A stretch of 64,000 nucleotides of DNA, taken from Ascidia mentula. Lineage: Eukaryota; Chordata; Ascidiacea; Phlebobranchia; Ascidiidae. Position numbers and translations under genes: made by a program. Below are positions 38,801 to 51,900 of this stretch, in pieces (within the stretch, counting starts at the first letter, position 1; every line of letters begins with the position of its first letter). The stretch is taken from contig OX387205.1 in the NCBI GenBank assembly GCA_947561715.1, positions 1,493,001 through 1,557,000 on the forward strand, written 5' to 3'. The notes under the pieces are model-generated. The model was not told the origin of the DNA and ran no database searches. It worked only from the letters and a program-made list of their open reading frames with translations.

Positions 38801-39300
38801 CCGGAATTCACCTCCAAACAAAATTTCAGTATGTGGCGCCCCCGTGCGATCAGCTCAAGCCGGTGTGATGCAAGTTCTATCTTCACCCGGTTGGCCTGGC
38901 ACCTATGACGACAACATCACCTGCCAGTGGACGGTAAAGGCCCCACCAGGTCACGTGATTCACTTCGTTGTCGAAGCTTTCCGAACCGAAACGTGCTGTG
39001 ACGAACTTCGGGTAAGTTCGGAATTTATCGGATTTTATTTCAAGAATTCGGTAAATTTCGGCTGCTTGCAGTTTTACAACACGACGGGTTCGCTTATCGA
39101 TACCTTCCGAGGATGGAAGTCTCGCGGAACCACTATGACGTCACAAGAGAGTACAATTCGGCTTTTATTCAACTCAGATGAGACGTTCAGTTACGATGGA
39201 TTTTCTTTTAACTTCACAGCAGTTGCAAGTAGGTTGAAAATTCCCCCCAACAAATTTGGTATTTTTGACTGTGGTTTATTCCTATACAGTTGAGAAGTGA
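35832..39300 (+). CDS. Secreted LU x3 - CUB protein
   Basis: Exons 35832-35898, 36108-36248, 36310-36573, 36934-37074, 37552-37791, 38040-38180, 38327-38539, 38830-39011, 39072-39228 and a short last exon 39290-39300 give 518 residues. The ATG opens a signal peptide (FQQQRLWCILTSAIFF). Three LU domains follow (residues about 23-402), each split between a CYN-x-M-x-ESMG...CP-x3-SCF half and a GNC-x-P...CC-x4-CN half. One CUB domain (about 403-515) ends the protein. No membrane helix was seen. The last exon, ending in TGA, rests only on a good acceptor (pyrimidine-rich, CAG) and a following AATAAA. Reading through the previous donor also stops within about 65 bases, so the end is near 39.3 kb either way. 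Closest relative in the window: the next gene downstream. Confidence 0.8.
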
Positions 39301-42300
39301 TGGCTTCGTTACTCCTGCGAAGGAAATTCTCAACAAGCCAAAGGAGTGAATCGTCGCTTACTTGGAATTTGTACACATGTTTTTCGCCATTGACTGCTGA
39401 TATCAGTTGTGTTTGTTTTCTGTTTATTAAAAACAAGTCTGAAGTTACTCCTTGAATGCTTTGACTAAAATCAGATCGCCAGCACTTCCAGCGTAATAAT
39501 AATTGGCATGGAGGCAACTATTGCTGGTATAACTTGCGCAATAGCATAACGGTTAAGCCAAAAAATCATGATTTAGTTACTCTGTTGGATTTCCGCCAAG
39601 AAATAAATAACACCAACCACACCCAACAAAACCGGTCTTTGTATAAGTAATGGTAATTACGCCGCCCGTTGATAACTGCGACCTCCGCCCTTTGGCCGTC
39701 AACCTGTCACAACAAATCAACTTTGGAATGATCCGCAACAGACGCAATGTACGTCAAACTGAGTAGAGCCCTAAAACAGCAAGCAGCCTATAAAACAAGT
39801 CATTAAGAGGACATAATGAACTTGTGCCCAACCACAAACATGAATTTCTACAGCCAATCACATCCTCTTAGACAGTAAGTGGATAATAGCCCGTATATTT
39901 CATGTAACAATGGAAATTTTTAGACACAAGACGTTTGGACTGCTTCAAATTTCGGCACAATATTGCGTAAAGTAAAACTAACAGGGTTCAGAAACAATAA
40001 GGCAAAGATCTTTGTCAAGTTTTCTGATATATCTGCTACTGACAGCGGAAGTTGTGTATTAACGCAACTACAACAACACACATGTTTATATGTCATTGTA
40101 TCTTCATGGGTTGAACTTTGAACAACAGTAATAAGGATACTTAGTGGACTGTGGCAGTTCCCCAGGGAAATGTTTAGTCGCTTTGGCAAACTGAGTAATT
40201 TCGATGTTAGGCTGGCAATTGAACAAAGCAACACAACAAGTTGCAAAGCCCGTGCCGTTTTCTCTTGAGATTTATAAATGTCTTACAATTCATCGCCTTC
40301 AATTCATTCATCTGCAATCCACCAACACGTTTCAAAATTACGCAACTTTCATGGCTTCCGTTCCGGGTAATCAAAAGATCTTTTTGGCACAAGCTCCAAA
40401 TACCGAATTGTGACGCAACAACAAAAACAGAATGCGGTGATTGTCGGCACTTGTGACAAAGGGCGGTTGTCATTATTGTGCAAGCGGCGGACCTTTGATC
40501 AAAAAAACACTTAGTTCAAAAATAGGTGAAGGGTGTACAAGATTTGATAAAAGTTTAAACAGCCATTATTGTATGCGAGTGTCAAAACGAATAAAACGCC
40601 GAAGTAACTGCGTAGCTGGTTAATGCATATGAACTTGAGACTAACGTGGCGATTTACGATTTAAGAGGAACCATATACTGTACGTGTACGTGTTATAACA
40701 ATATAATAGCCCGGCTTAATAACGCTGAATCAATTATTGTGTTGCACTCGTGTGCCATAACTTGTCGCAAACTACTGTTAAGACGAACGTTCTAAACGCG
40801 CCAACGTACATAATCAACACTAACAAACACTTCATGTTGTTTACAAGCGCACGAGGATAAAGGAGATGCAGAAATCCTGCGGGCAAATTGAACTCTGTCA
40901 TCGGCAGACCTTGCACCCCAGTTTGGTTGCAGGTTATCAGTTTGCAGCTGCAATTACATGCAGTGATTGCAGTTAAACGCTACCCTGGGAAGGGTATAGG
41001 CGTGGGACAGTCGCTGGTTGTAAATATGGCAACAGCTTTTTAAATCATTCATTGACTTGAGCAAGTTGTAAAACCAGGGAGTCAGTAGTGAAGTGATGGT
41101 TATGTTGAGGTATATGAGAGCGTTTGATGGCAACAAAGTGAGCAGCAATGTTGTGCGAAAAGTATAAACACTTGGAAGTCCTTAATCAGCAAGCAGTCAA
41201 GGAAGTGTTATTAATTGCACGTTTTGCAACGACAAAGTTTGCGTATGAAACAGCGGAAGAGTATATTGCTTTTACCCATTTCCTCGAAACAGCAACGTAG
41301 AAGTAAAGTGACACTGCAACTTTATGAAATAATTAATTTTCGAATCAAGAAAATAAAATAGGAGACGATAAAGCAAGTGCGTCACAATATTTTTTCCGAA
41401 CTACTTAAACCAGATACGGAACAAACTTCGTTTTTTACAGCTTGTAATGGGAGTCTGTTCAGTTTGGCTGCGGCCTAATTTATGGGGAATGCCGTGAGAT
41501 GAGAAAAAAACAGAAGAATTGTTGTAAACAGCCTTCCTTTGACGATACCACAGTCGGGCAATACGTTAAGGCGAAACAAAACGCTAAGACTAGTCTGTAA
41601 CTATATTACCACTTCTAAGACATCATAACCTTTGCAAATTTGGTTGACTTGTTTCGCCGAATGTTGAATGGAGTTTACAAGTGTGACGTCAGTAAAAAAA
41701 GCTTACGGAACACTGCTTTCGAATATCAGGTTTAATACTGTAACGCATTGAAACATCGCCAAAATATTGCGGTTACACAGGACTGTGGTATTTGATTGTT
41801 GGCAAGTGTTCTTATTTGTAAGCTGACAAGGAGCGTGCAAAGCGATCGAAACTTCAGTTTATGGTATGATACCCGGCGAACTGGCAAGGAGTTTAAAAAC
41901 GTGAGACGGCCGAGCAATTACATCACATCACATGTTTGTGAGTGCCGGCTCCGAGCGCCAATGGCATATAAGTTCGTAGCGGAAAGTTTGGTTCTGCGGG
42001 TTGCGTGCGTAGAATGTGTGGGCGGCAATCGGCAAAATTTCCACCAGAACACGTTTGTCTCTCACGTGATATAACGCACTGTTGCTGTTTTTTTGGTAAT
42101 AATAAAAAACAAAGAGATGGTGTGACGCAACAGTTCAAGCTGACATTTTTGTCCAAAAAAACGCCGACTTAGGGAATTGCCTTTTTCGATGACAGAATTG
42201 CGACATACTGTCCTCCCAACTTTGCGTCATTTCCACGTTTCAACCGCCAGACTTGCCTTGGCGAAAAAACAGTTATTCTCTCATTTTTATCGCGTTTTTC

Positions 42301-42951
42301 GAAGTCTTTTTCTAACAACTTTAAGGGGGCAACAATGGTGAAAAGCAGTGGATTCTGGTGGGCCGAAAAGCTTGCTGAAAAATACGTTTAAACACCAAAA
42401 ACGTAGACGAGCTAACGAGATAGGGCACCACGTGAAGGAAAGGGTTATTTATTGTACTGTTTCAGCTTGCAAGTACGAATTCAGGAGATTTAAATGCCAA
42501 GGTTTTATCTAAAAGCCGAAGAAATTCTACGCGCAATGCGTAGTTTGTAGATCCAACAAAATTACAGCAGATAAGCGCATTCTCCTCTCAATGCTAATGG
42601 TTAAATTTCCACGGGGCTTTTTTCACTTCATGGGCTTGCTTTGGGCGGTTTTGGTAAAAAAATTTATATAAACTCATGGCAACTTGATGCACATCCCATT
42701 TTACTCAGAGGGTCGAAATCACAGAAATGTGTTTAGGATTGGATAGAAGCACAAACAGTTTAACTATAGCCTGACGTATAGTCTCATAGCATAAAAAGTA
42801 TTGCAAAGGCAATTTTTTTATATCAATTATTTCGGTTTGTAATTTATTTTGCCAATATCATTGATATCGTACCAATAACCAGCAATTTCAATTAAGCTTA
42901 ACGGATTTTTGTTTATTTAGCATTTTTACTCAAGTAGAAACAGTGGACAAA
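39301..42951. other. Intergenic region between tandem LU/CUB genes
   Basis: About 3.6 kb with no CUB, LU or other recognisable exon on either strand and no repeat I could match elsewhere in the window. It should include the 3' end of the upstream gene and the promoter of the downstream one. No TATA box is evident before 42952. Confidence 0.5.
39602..39607 (+). terminator. Candidate poly(A) signal of the LU3-CUB gene
   Basis: AATAAA about 300 bases after the proposed stop at 39300. It supports the view that this gene ends before the signal peptide exon at 42952. Confidence 0.4.
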
Positions 42952-45900
42952 ATGAAACTGAGGGGCATATTCTGCCTCCTAATGTGGACGACTGTTCTAT
43001 TTTCGTCGACTCAAGGTTCGTGTTTATGAGAATACAAAATAGCGAAAGCCATAAGTTTATTTCACAAAATTTCATTTCAAAATATATAAAAATTATTAAC
43101 TACGCAGTGTATGGCAAAAATTAACATAATAAAAAGTTATGTAAAACCATATAAAATAAGATGGAAAAGGCATAAATTAAATGCTTGCTGAATAAAAAGT
43201 GCTTCAGAAAGAGCTCATATAAATTTTGCTCTGTAGAAACTGATGGACCTAAAGCAAACCCATTGTACTATGACACATTATAGTATAAGTTCTTATAACA
43301 GGGATTCGCGGTGCAATGTGGTTTGCCTTTTTTAAATTGTTGTTACTTCGGTTTTCAAGGAAAGGAACTTAATTCCGATTGACATATCATACTGCGATGC
43401 TGGCCTTTTAGCTGTTGCAGTAACAAACACGAGGTTTCGTTTAAAGATTTCGTGACAGAAATACTTCGGCGAGCTCGTCTGTAAAAAGGTCAATAATTTC
43501 AGTGTCCATTGACAATTTGTTAGCGACCAATACGTCACCTTACAATAACAAAAACGGCTGGCACATATTACAGGAAAACAGGGACATGTTTTATTTATTT
43601 AAGATGTTTCGGCCGTTTATTAGGTTTGAAACCACTTCCATTTGCACTGATAATGGCCTTTGTGTTTAAAACGTCTGCATGATTGCATAATGTTCGTCGC
43701 TTTGGCGTTTTCTTTTGAGTTAATAAGCTCCAAGTAACTAGACGTAATGCTCCAACATGCAAATATAACATGCATCACTGACCAAACACTTATTACTCAC
43801 AAAGGGTTGAAGTGTTACAACACAATGAAAGTGGAGGCACTCGGAATATCGGTCGTCAACACAAAGGAAGAGACTGACTGCCCGGGACCAATGAGCTGTT
43901 TTTACGTCACCGCCGACACCGAGACGAACATCGGATCACAAAGTAGGTGTTATTGTGTGTACTGTACATCAGGGTTGTCCAACACTCGCCCTGTGACAGT
44001 TCTGAGTGGCCAGTACGTTCATTTCCAGAGTAAAGTAGACCAACTGTGTATATTTATATAAACTTGTATTCCGTGAAATTTAACATCAAAAACGTCGAAA
44101 AAACCTCATTTTACGATGTGACGACTTTGCATACTTTTGCACCATCATGTGGTAAAAAAAAGAACATAAATTAAACATAAAAGCTCATTAGCCAAAAAGG
44201 TTGGACGCCCCTACGTGAGAATGGAAGGGCTTCACATTTTGGTGAAGACATAAACAAAAAGTTAAACTTTATTTTGTAAGTTTTTGCGATCTTAAGTCAA
44301 GGATCTTGCGATATTTACTTTCTTGTCCTCTACCTTCCACAATGTTTAGGCGGTAAAACTGATGTAACATAAGACTTGGGTGGGAGAAAACAAACAGATT
44401 CATAAATAAGACTTGGCCAATAAAGTCGGGAAAACCCCAATATGTGTCCTAGGGTTGCCGTCCTCTGGTGGGCAAAACAGGATATCGATGGATTTCAGTA
44501 ACGAACTGGTAGAAATTGGCTTGTGGCGACGAGTGCAGCGGAAACAAAAGGGACATATAGAAACACCACGTATAAGAAACCCTTTTAGGCAACCAAATTA
44601 TGATATTTAACTCCAATGATTTGGTTGCAACCCAGTTAACCTTAGTCCGGAAAACTATACAAGCGGCTATTGCAAGAACAAGCAAGACAAAACAAAACGA
44701 CCAAAATCAAACCATTTGTGGAGTAAAATAATCCAAATTCTTGCAGCACAAAACCACACCAAACTATTTCAGCATTTTAAACTCGCACCGCCCATATCTC
44801 GGATCATTGCGGGAGAACTTGCGGTTCTTAAACTTTTCGCGTGCGACGCACTTTGACAAATTCATCGCCATTGCGACGCACAATTGTCAATCTTTCAGCA
44901 CGATTTGTTCCAATTTCCTGTTCGTTTATTGATAATAAGTAATGCAATTCAACCCAATAAAACAGCACATCAGGCGTCGCAACGCACATTATCAGAACTA
45001 CTGGTGTAATAAACGTTTAATTCCAGGTAAATATTATCAAAAACGAACCAAAAAGCACCGTGGTGGCTACATATTAACCAAAATTTTGTGTGGCACTTAC
45101 GAATGTTGTACATTTTTTCGGGCAAGATCGTCTACAACAGTCACAAAATGCTGCACTGATGATGGTGGCCATCTCTGTCTACAGCTTACGTACGTTTAAT
45201 AACGATGATATCCACCTTCTTTCAGATTCGAAAGGTTCGATGGTCGTGGGCAACTGCGCGCCAACTGAGTCTTGCGCAACTCTCAGCTGTGACCAGTTCA
45301 AATCCTCGGGCTCCTTGGGTAGCATCAGTCAGTTTATCACGATCAAAAACTGTCACTTCAGTTGTTGCAACACATCGCTCTGCAACGATGACCCAGCAGA
45401 ACCTATCAATGAGATTACGGTCTCCGCCACGACCACTGAAGCACCCGCGGCCACACGAGCAGCAACAGTAGCTACCGAGACAATGACTGCTGCTGGCAGG
45501 TTAATGGTAACAACTGCAGAAGCACTGAAGGCTGAATTTACAACAGGTCCGCACTCATTTTATTTCTACTGTTTCAAATATTTGGAGTTATAGTTTCTAA
45601 ATAACTGGTTCAGTGACATCTGTCAAAAACACTTCTCCTTTTGTTGCATTTTTAGACTCGCAATGGGAAGGATCGGCCACGGAGGGTAAGTTATTATCTA
45701 ACAAACGCGCGTGTTAACTTGAATGTGACGTCATACATTACATTGTAGCACAAACATCCCGATGCGGAGAAACGAACAGAACAGCGGTGGTGGACTTCGT
45801 TGCCTTGCTCAAATCGCCGGGTTGGCCTGGCAACTACGACAACAACGAGAGATGCGATTGGTTGATAGTGGCTCCACCGGGTCACGTGATCGAGTTCGTC

Positions 45901-48900
45901 GTCGAATCGTTCAACACGGAGAGATGTTGCGACGTGCTTCGCGTGAGTGTTTATTGCGTCACAAGTCTTATTTAGCCCAACAGTTTTCATGAGATTCTTT
46001 TGTGTGAAAGTCTGGTGAATAATCGGTTACCTCCACAAAGCCAACTTTTCCATGTTGTCTTCATATCTGTGTCAAGGTTATCACATTCACAAACCCCGTA
46101 AACGGCCTTTTGATGTGGTCATAACATCCAACGCATCGCTATAAACACTCTATTTGCAGCTAACAACTTATATATAGCAAGATTTGTGTAGGGATATCCC
46201 TGCCATATGACCCAAAAGTACAAGAGACTTGCTGCATAAGATACTACTCGGTAACAAGCATGTGAAGAAAACCTAAAGACAAATAAAGGGGGGAATATTG
46301 CTGTACATTCATTGATTTATCCTCATAGAATGCATGCAAGAAGAAATATTTCGATGAAAACTTTATGTGCTCAGGCAGTGAACGTTGGCAACACGAAACG
46401 TCGCTGATTGCGTTTAATAGTTGCAGCATTCTTGTGCAACTGCAAGAAGGGCCATTTGAAACACCGGCACGCTACAGCACAAAGAACTTTGAACCAATTG
46501 CTTCCGTCCCTTACAATATTCGACCACTTGGCTCGAACCGAAAGGGGAATTTGCTCATTAAATTCCCGAACCCGACAAGTTTGCACCTGTCCTGACCGCC
46601 CTATATTCATTTGCAGGCACTTCTGGGGTAACTTCCACATCGTACAATTTTAGAAAAGTGGAAATGCCCGAACATTGTAACGTTAATGATTACTTGTTTA
46701 TATTAACCACCATCAACTTTGCATGTGCAGGTGTATGACGAAGGCGAATCCGACCCCATACAAACTGTAGCTGGAACGGCCCCTCGTGGGGCGTCTCTGA
46801 CAAGTAGAACCAACAGAGTCCGTGGGGTTTTCACTTCCGACGCCACTTTCACAAACTCGGGATTCTTGATCACATACACGACTTTCTTAGGTGAGATAAC
46901 ACGTGACAATGGGCAGCCTCCCATAGTATTTATATCGCCGACGATCTTGCGACATTTAATGACGTCATGAACCTGTTACGCTGTTTTAAAGAACAATGTA
47001 ATTGCGACACAAAATACGTCACTAAAATGTGACGTATATGTTGAGTACGTCATCACAGCATAATCACCAGTTCTTTAGCGTTTACATCTACGTGTTGTGT
47101 GTTCATTCACGTACACTTTCTACATGTAGTCACAACTAGACACACTCGTACGATTTGATCCTGGGATTTATTTCTTGAATACTCCGGCTTTTTTTAGTTT
47201 TCAATAAACGCCACAACCTCTTTGCAAACAATCGAACAAGTTATTACTAATTTTATCCTGATCAAGTAAATCGTGGAATCAATAGAATTCTATCTGTAGC
47301 CAAGCAGAGCGTAAAACCTGTGTCGACATTCAAAGCATTTTTCCGGTAATATAACCATGAATTTTGTCTTTATAGGAGAAACCCAGCCATCAGGAACAAC
47401 AGGTTTGTCTACCTTATGTGCCTGAGACATGTTTTAGTAAAAGCTGCACGGGGCCCAGTATCCTGTGTGCTTGACTACACTGCCTTCGTTTGTGGTGTTT
47501 TACCGAGTTCCGTGATTTTAAAACTACAGTCCACCACCGACCCACTTATTTATAAACACCGAGTATTTTGCGTCTTGTTACTTCAGCAAACCATACATCG
47601 ATAAAAACCCTTTGTAATCCGATTTAACAAACTAATACATACCTAACTTTTATTATAGGAACGCCAGAAAATATCCAAACAGCAACAGCAGGAGGTATGT
47701 CAAGCAACTATTGTTTCAGTAACAAAACATTCTGTTGCTGTCGTTTTGAACGCGGTTAATTCGAAATTTTAGCAGCTATTGACAAAACCATTGACGTTTT
47801 CCCCCTAAAAACTACGTACGAATTAAATTGACACCGCGTTTCATAAGAAGTAACTCGAATTAAGTTGTGGACGTGATTCGGTCGCATCGAGCTGGGTCGA
47901 ACGCAAGGGTCGACAGAAAAGTTATTAGAATCAAAAACCGTGCATATTGAAACGGACAAATTCGACAATACTTTTTCATGGTTACCTTTTAGTCTGCGTA
48001 TATTTTATCTTTCAATAAATGTGGACTTTAGCACAACTTTCACAAAACAAAACATGCCTATATGCCACACACTAATAACATGTGAACATAAACCGTACAT
48101 CTTGCTTTATTACAAACTAAAAATTTTTCTATTCACTTGATGTATTTTTTCTATAAATAATGCCCCCGACAGAGGCGACCACTACAAGTACAATGGGTAT
48201 ATCACCAAAGTATTTATTGATCAAACCCCTGTACAATGATTTATATTAACATCTAATTAAAAAGTTAACTATGAAATCAAAATATGGACATAATCTGTGA
48301 CTGGTTAGAATAAAAAACAAACATGGATTTGTTCCATTTTGCAAAAAAATCTCAAGCTATTTTAATTTTAGCTAAAAGAGTTTTCAATTCAGAAACATTT
48401 TTTATAAAAACCAACCAAAGTTGACATCTATATTAGTATTACACATAACAACAACTAAAATCATTGAAAACAATCTTAGATTCTTGTGGCGGCCAACTCT
48501 CTGCCATTCCTGATGTTAAAGGTGTTCTTACCTCCCCTAATTATCCAATGAGGTACCCCTCCTTAGCTGGATGTGTGTGGGTCATCACTGCTCCCGCAGG
48601 CATGAAAGTGTCGATCAGTTATGTTCACTTTGCCACCGAAGCGTGTTGCGACAAAGTTTATGTGAGTTTCCTGCAAAAATTTGGAAATTAACTAACATTC
48701 AGATGAAAGTTTGCATTACCGAACTAAGTTGTTTTTCTTACAAGGCCGTTTGATATTTCTATTTCACCTACTTCTTATTCTAAAAGAGTCTAACATTAAA
48801 TGCAAACGTAAAAACTACTTTTTTGTATAGTTTTTGTATAATAAAAGTACAGTGGAGCTATAAACAATACAATGGTTAACTAATAATAAGCCATTATAAC

Positions 48901-51900
48901 ACAGTTTAATTTGTAAAAGCATTCCATTATATTATATCTGTGATTAAAGAATGAAAAAAACTATTTTAAATACTAATATTTTTCAAAAAGTGATTTGTAC
49001 ATTTATACAGTTTTTTGATTCATTGGACACAAAGGCAGGTCCACTAGCAACCCACAGTGGAACAACAGTACCCTTGCCATACATAAGCCCATCGGAAACA
49101 CTAGTTGTACAATTTAATAGTGATTCCTCATTGGAATTAGCTGGATTTGATATGAGATATACAGCTGTTGGTAAGGCACAGAAAACAAATTGCACAGCAT
49201 TGAAGAAATGGTTTTAAAATCTGTGGTGTAAAATTCAGTAACGAGACTACGTGAATGAATGGAAAATTATTAATTTCAAATCATGCAATAAATCCAACCG
49301 CTTCGAAACATTCCATTTGAACCAAAAGTTTCACAAACAAGTTCATTCATTTTTTTTATGTAATGAAATCATCATTGTAACTTAGAACACTTTGTTTCAG
49401 AATCAACTCCCAACATCACAACAGAAGGTACAGTTTGTCAATTTTGCATCCAAACAAACAAAATATTTACAAAAGTTGTGTTTGTTCACAGCAACTCTAT
49501 GTAACGACACCAGTATTGTAGTGACACCTGGAAGAGATGTTGCAATAAAATCAATAAACTACCCCAACAACTATGAAAGTGGCATGAATTGTTGGCTGGT
49601 AGCTTCCACAATGGCTGGCATGCATTTGAAAATTGAATTTACCTTTTTTTCAACAGAGAGATGTTGTGATGCACTCAGTGTAAGTTAATTCACAAAAGTA
49701 CAAAAAGTAATTTCCTTTTTTTCAAGCAGTAAGTTAAACTAAAGTTTATTGAAACAATAGTTTTGCCCACTAATTAATAGGGTTTCAATAGGGTCAGGTT
49801 ATACACTTTGGTTGCAATAAAGTAGTTTTTGAACTTACATCCATGGCTACAATATTTCCAGCCGCAAGTTTTTAGTAACAATTAAACTCCAAAACAGATT
49901 TTTGACTCTGACATACCTAACCCCACCAAGTCTCCACTGCATCAAATTAAAGGAAGTGTTGATGAAACAAACAGGGTGGTTTATTCACCAAGAAACTACC
50001 TTGCTCTACAGTTTCAATCAGACAGTAGTGTCAACTACAGAGGTTTCGGTGCAATTTTATCAGCAGGTTACAAATCAACCCCTGTTATAGTTAACACAAA
50101 ACAATTATACTTGTAACAAGAAGTTTGCTTTTTTTAGTTTCTGTCGACGAGGTTCCAAATAATGTCACAAATATGCATCAAAACCGCACCGAAATTATAG
50201 GAGTGGCCGAACCACAAACAGAACAACCTGGTAAATAAAATAAATCCAAGTAACAAGTAGAATGTAGGAGCTTAACACATTTCGTAAAATGATATTTTTA
50301 GGAAATTTTAATTGCATTACTTTTCGGAGGACGATAGTTCCTGGGGCTGTACGTTATTATGAAAATATCAATTTGGGATGCCAAGCCAGATCATGCGTTT
50401 TTATGCAAGCAGATGCAGTTATTGATGGTATGTGCAACAAGAGTGGTTTGTTCATGTAAAAAAATCATTACATTTTTAGTAACAAACACTTTGTACAATA
50501 ACAGGTCAAAACGGTCAAGTTGAAATAGGAGGCTGTATTCCAAGTGATCAGTGCCACAACTTTACTTGTGAGTTCGCTTCTCAACAAGTGTTGTCAGGTG
50601 ACATTGGAGTCCCGGTTACCAACTGCAATATCACCTGTTGCAATGAAAATTTGTGCAATGACCCATCACTACCCAGTCCTTCTGTCATGTCACCCACCAC
50701 AGCAGGTTTATCACCAAGCAACACCACTTCCTCAAGTGGATGTGGTGGAGAGTTTGACGTTGACGTGGGGTTAGATCAAACAGTCAGAAGTCCCAACTAC
50801 CCAGGGGAATACCCATCAAACTCCAATTGCCAATGGGTGATAAGAGCTCCACCTGGATATAAAATACAACTCAAATTTGAGGACTTCTACACAGAGAACT
50901 GCTGTGACAAATTAAAGGTTAGAAAGTAATGTGTTTCAGTAATTAAAATGTACTTAAATAATTGTGTGTTTAGTTATTCAACTCCACTGGCGGCAGCATC
51001 GACGAGTTTGCAGGAGTAAGCCATCAATCCAGTATATACAGTGAAGAAAATTATTTGAGGCTTGTTTTCACATCCGATGGTTCAGTTGTGAACCGTGGAT
51101 TCCGACTAACTGCATCTGCTCAGTGTAAGATATGAAACCATGCAATAAACAAGTTCGTTAGAAAGCAACATGTTTGCTTTTAATATAAGCATGCTGTAAT
51201 AAGAGAAGTTTCATGGCCGACAGAGCCACAAGTTGAACACATGCCTGAGTACCTAGATAACCAACAGGAACATGTATAACAAACACGCTCCATTATATTC
51301 TTGCCTCCATTTCCAACCTCTCCTTCTTAACAGATGTTTTTAGGTCTTTTGGTGTCTATCTGTGCTTTTGTCCTTGCATTAATTTCAAAAAGATTGATGT
51401 CATTGCTTAGGGCAAACCTAGCTTTATTTATTCATTTAAATTGTTTTCAGTGACACCAGTGCTTGAAACACCTCCACCTGACGTAATTGTGAATGAAACA
51501 AGAGTCGTTACAGGTGAAATGCCAGCAGCTTCCGTTAACCACACAGCAAAACTAAATAAATATATTCCAAGGTGAAGGGCTGCAATGCTGGAACATACAA
51601 AAGGTTGAAGCCATGGGTAGGCAGGTTGTCAATCTAAGAGGATCCCTTGACTGTTTTGTCGGCAGCTGCATGTTGCTTACTGCCAATGCAAGCATGACAA
51701 TAGGATCTACTGGTAAGCTCCTTGGTGTCTTCCCAAGAAATTATGATATCCCCAAGCAAATCTTAGAGGTTGACTATTTGAGTCAAAAATAATTGTAAAC
51801 CGGCCCAAAATAATGGCAAAGGTTTGGTATCAAAATGACACAAAATAATTGGTTATTTATTATTTTGTTACGCAGAAGTTGGTGCATCAGTAACAATGGG

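Noticed and set aside
43636-43665. Another hammerhead copy (TTTGCACTGATAATGGCC)
   Set aside because: Only the 5' piece resembles the core; no stem II, GAAA or closing arm.
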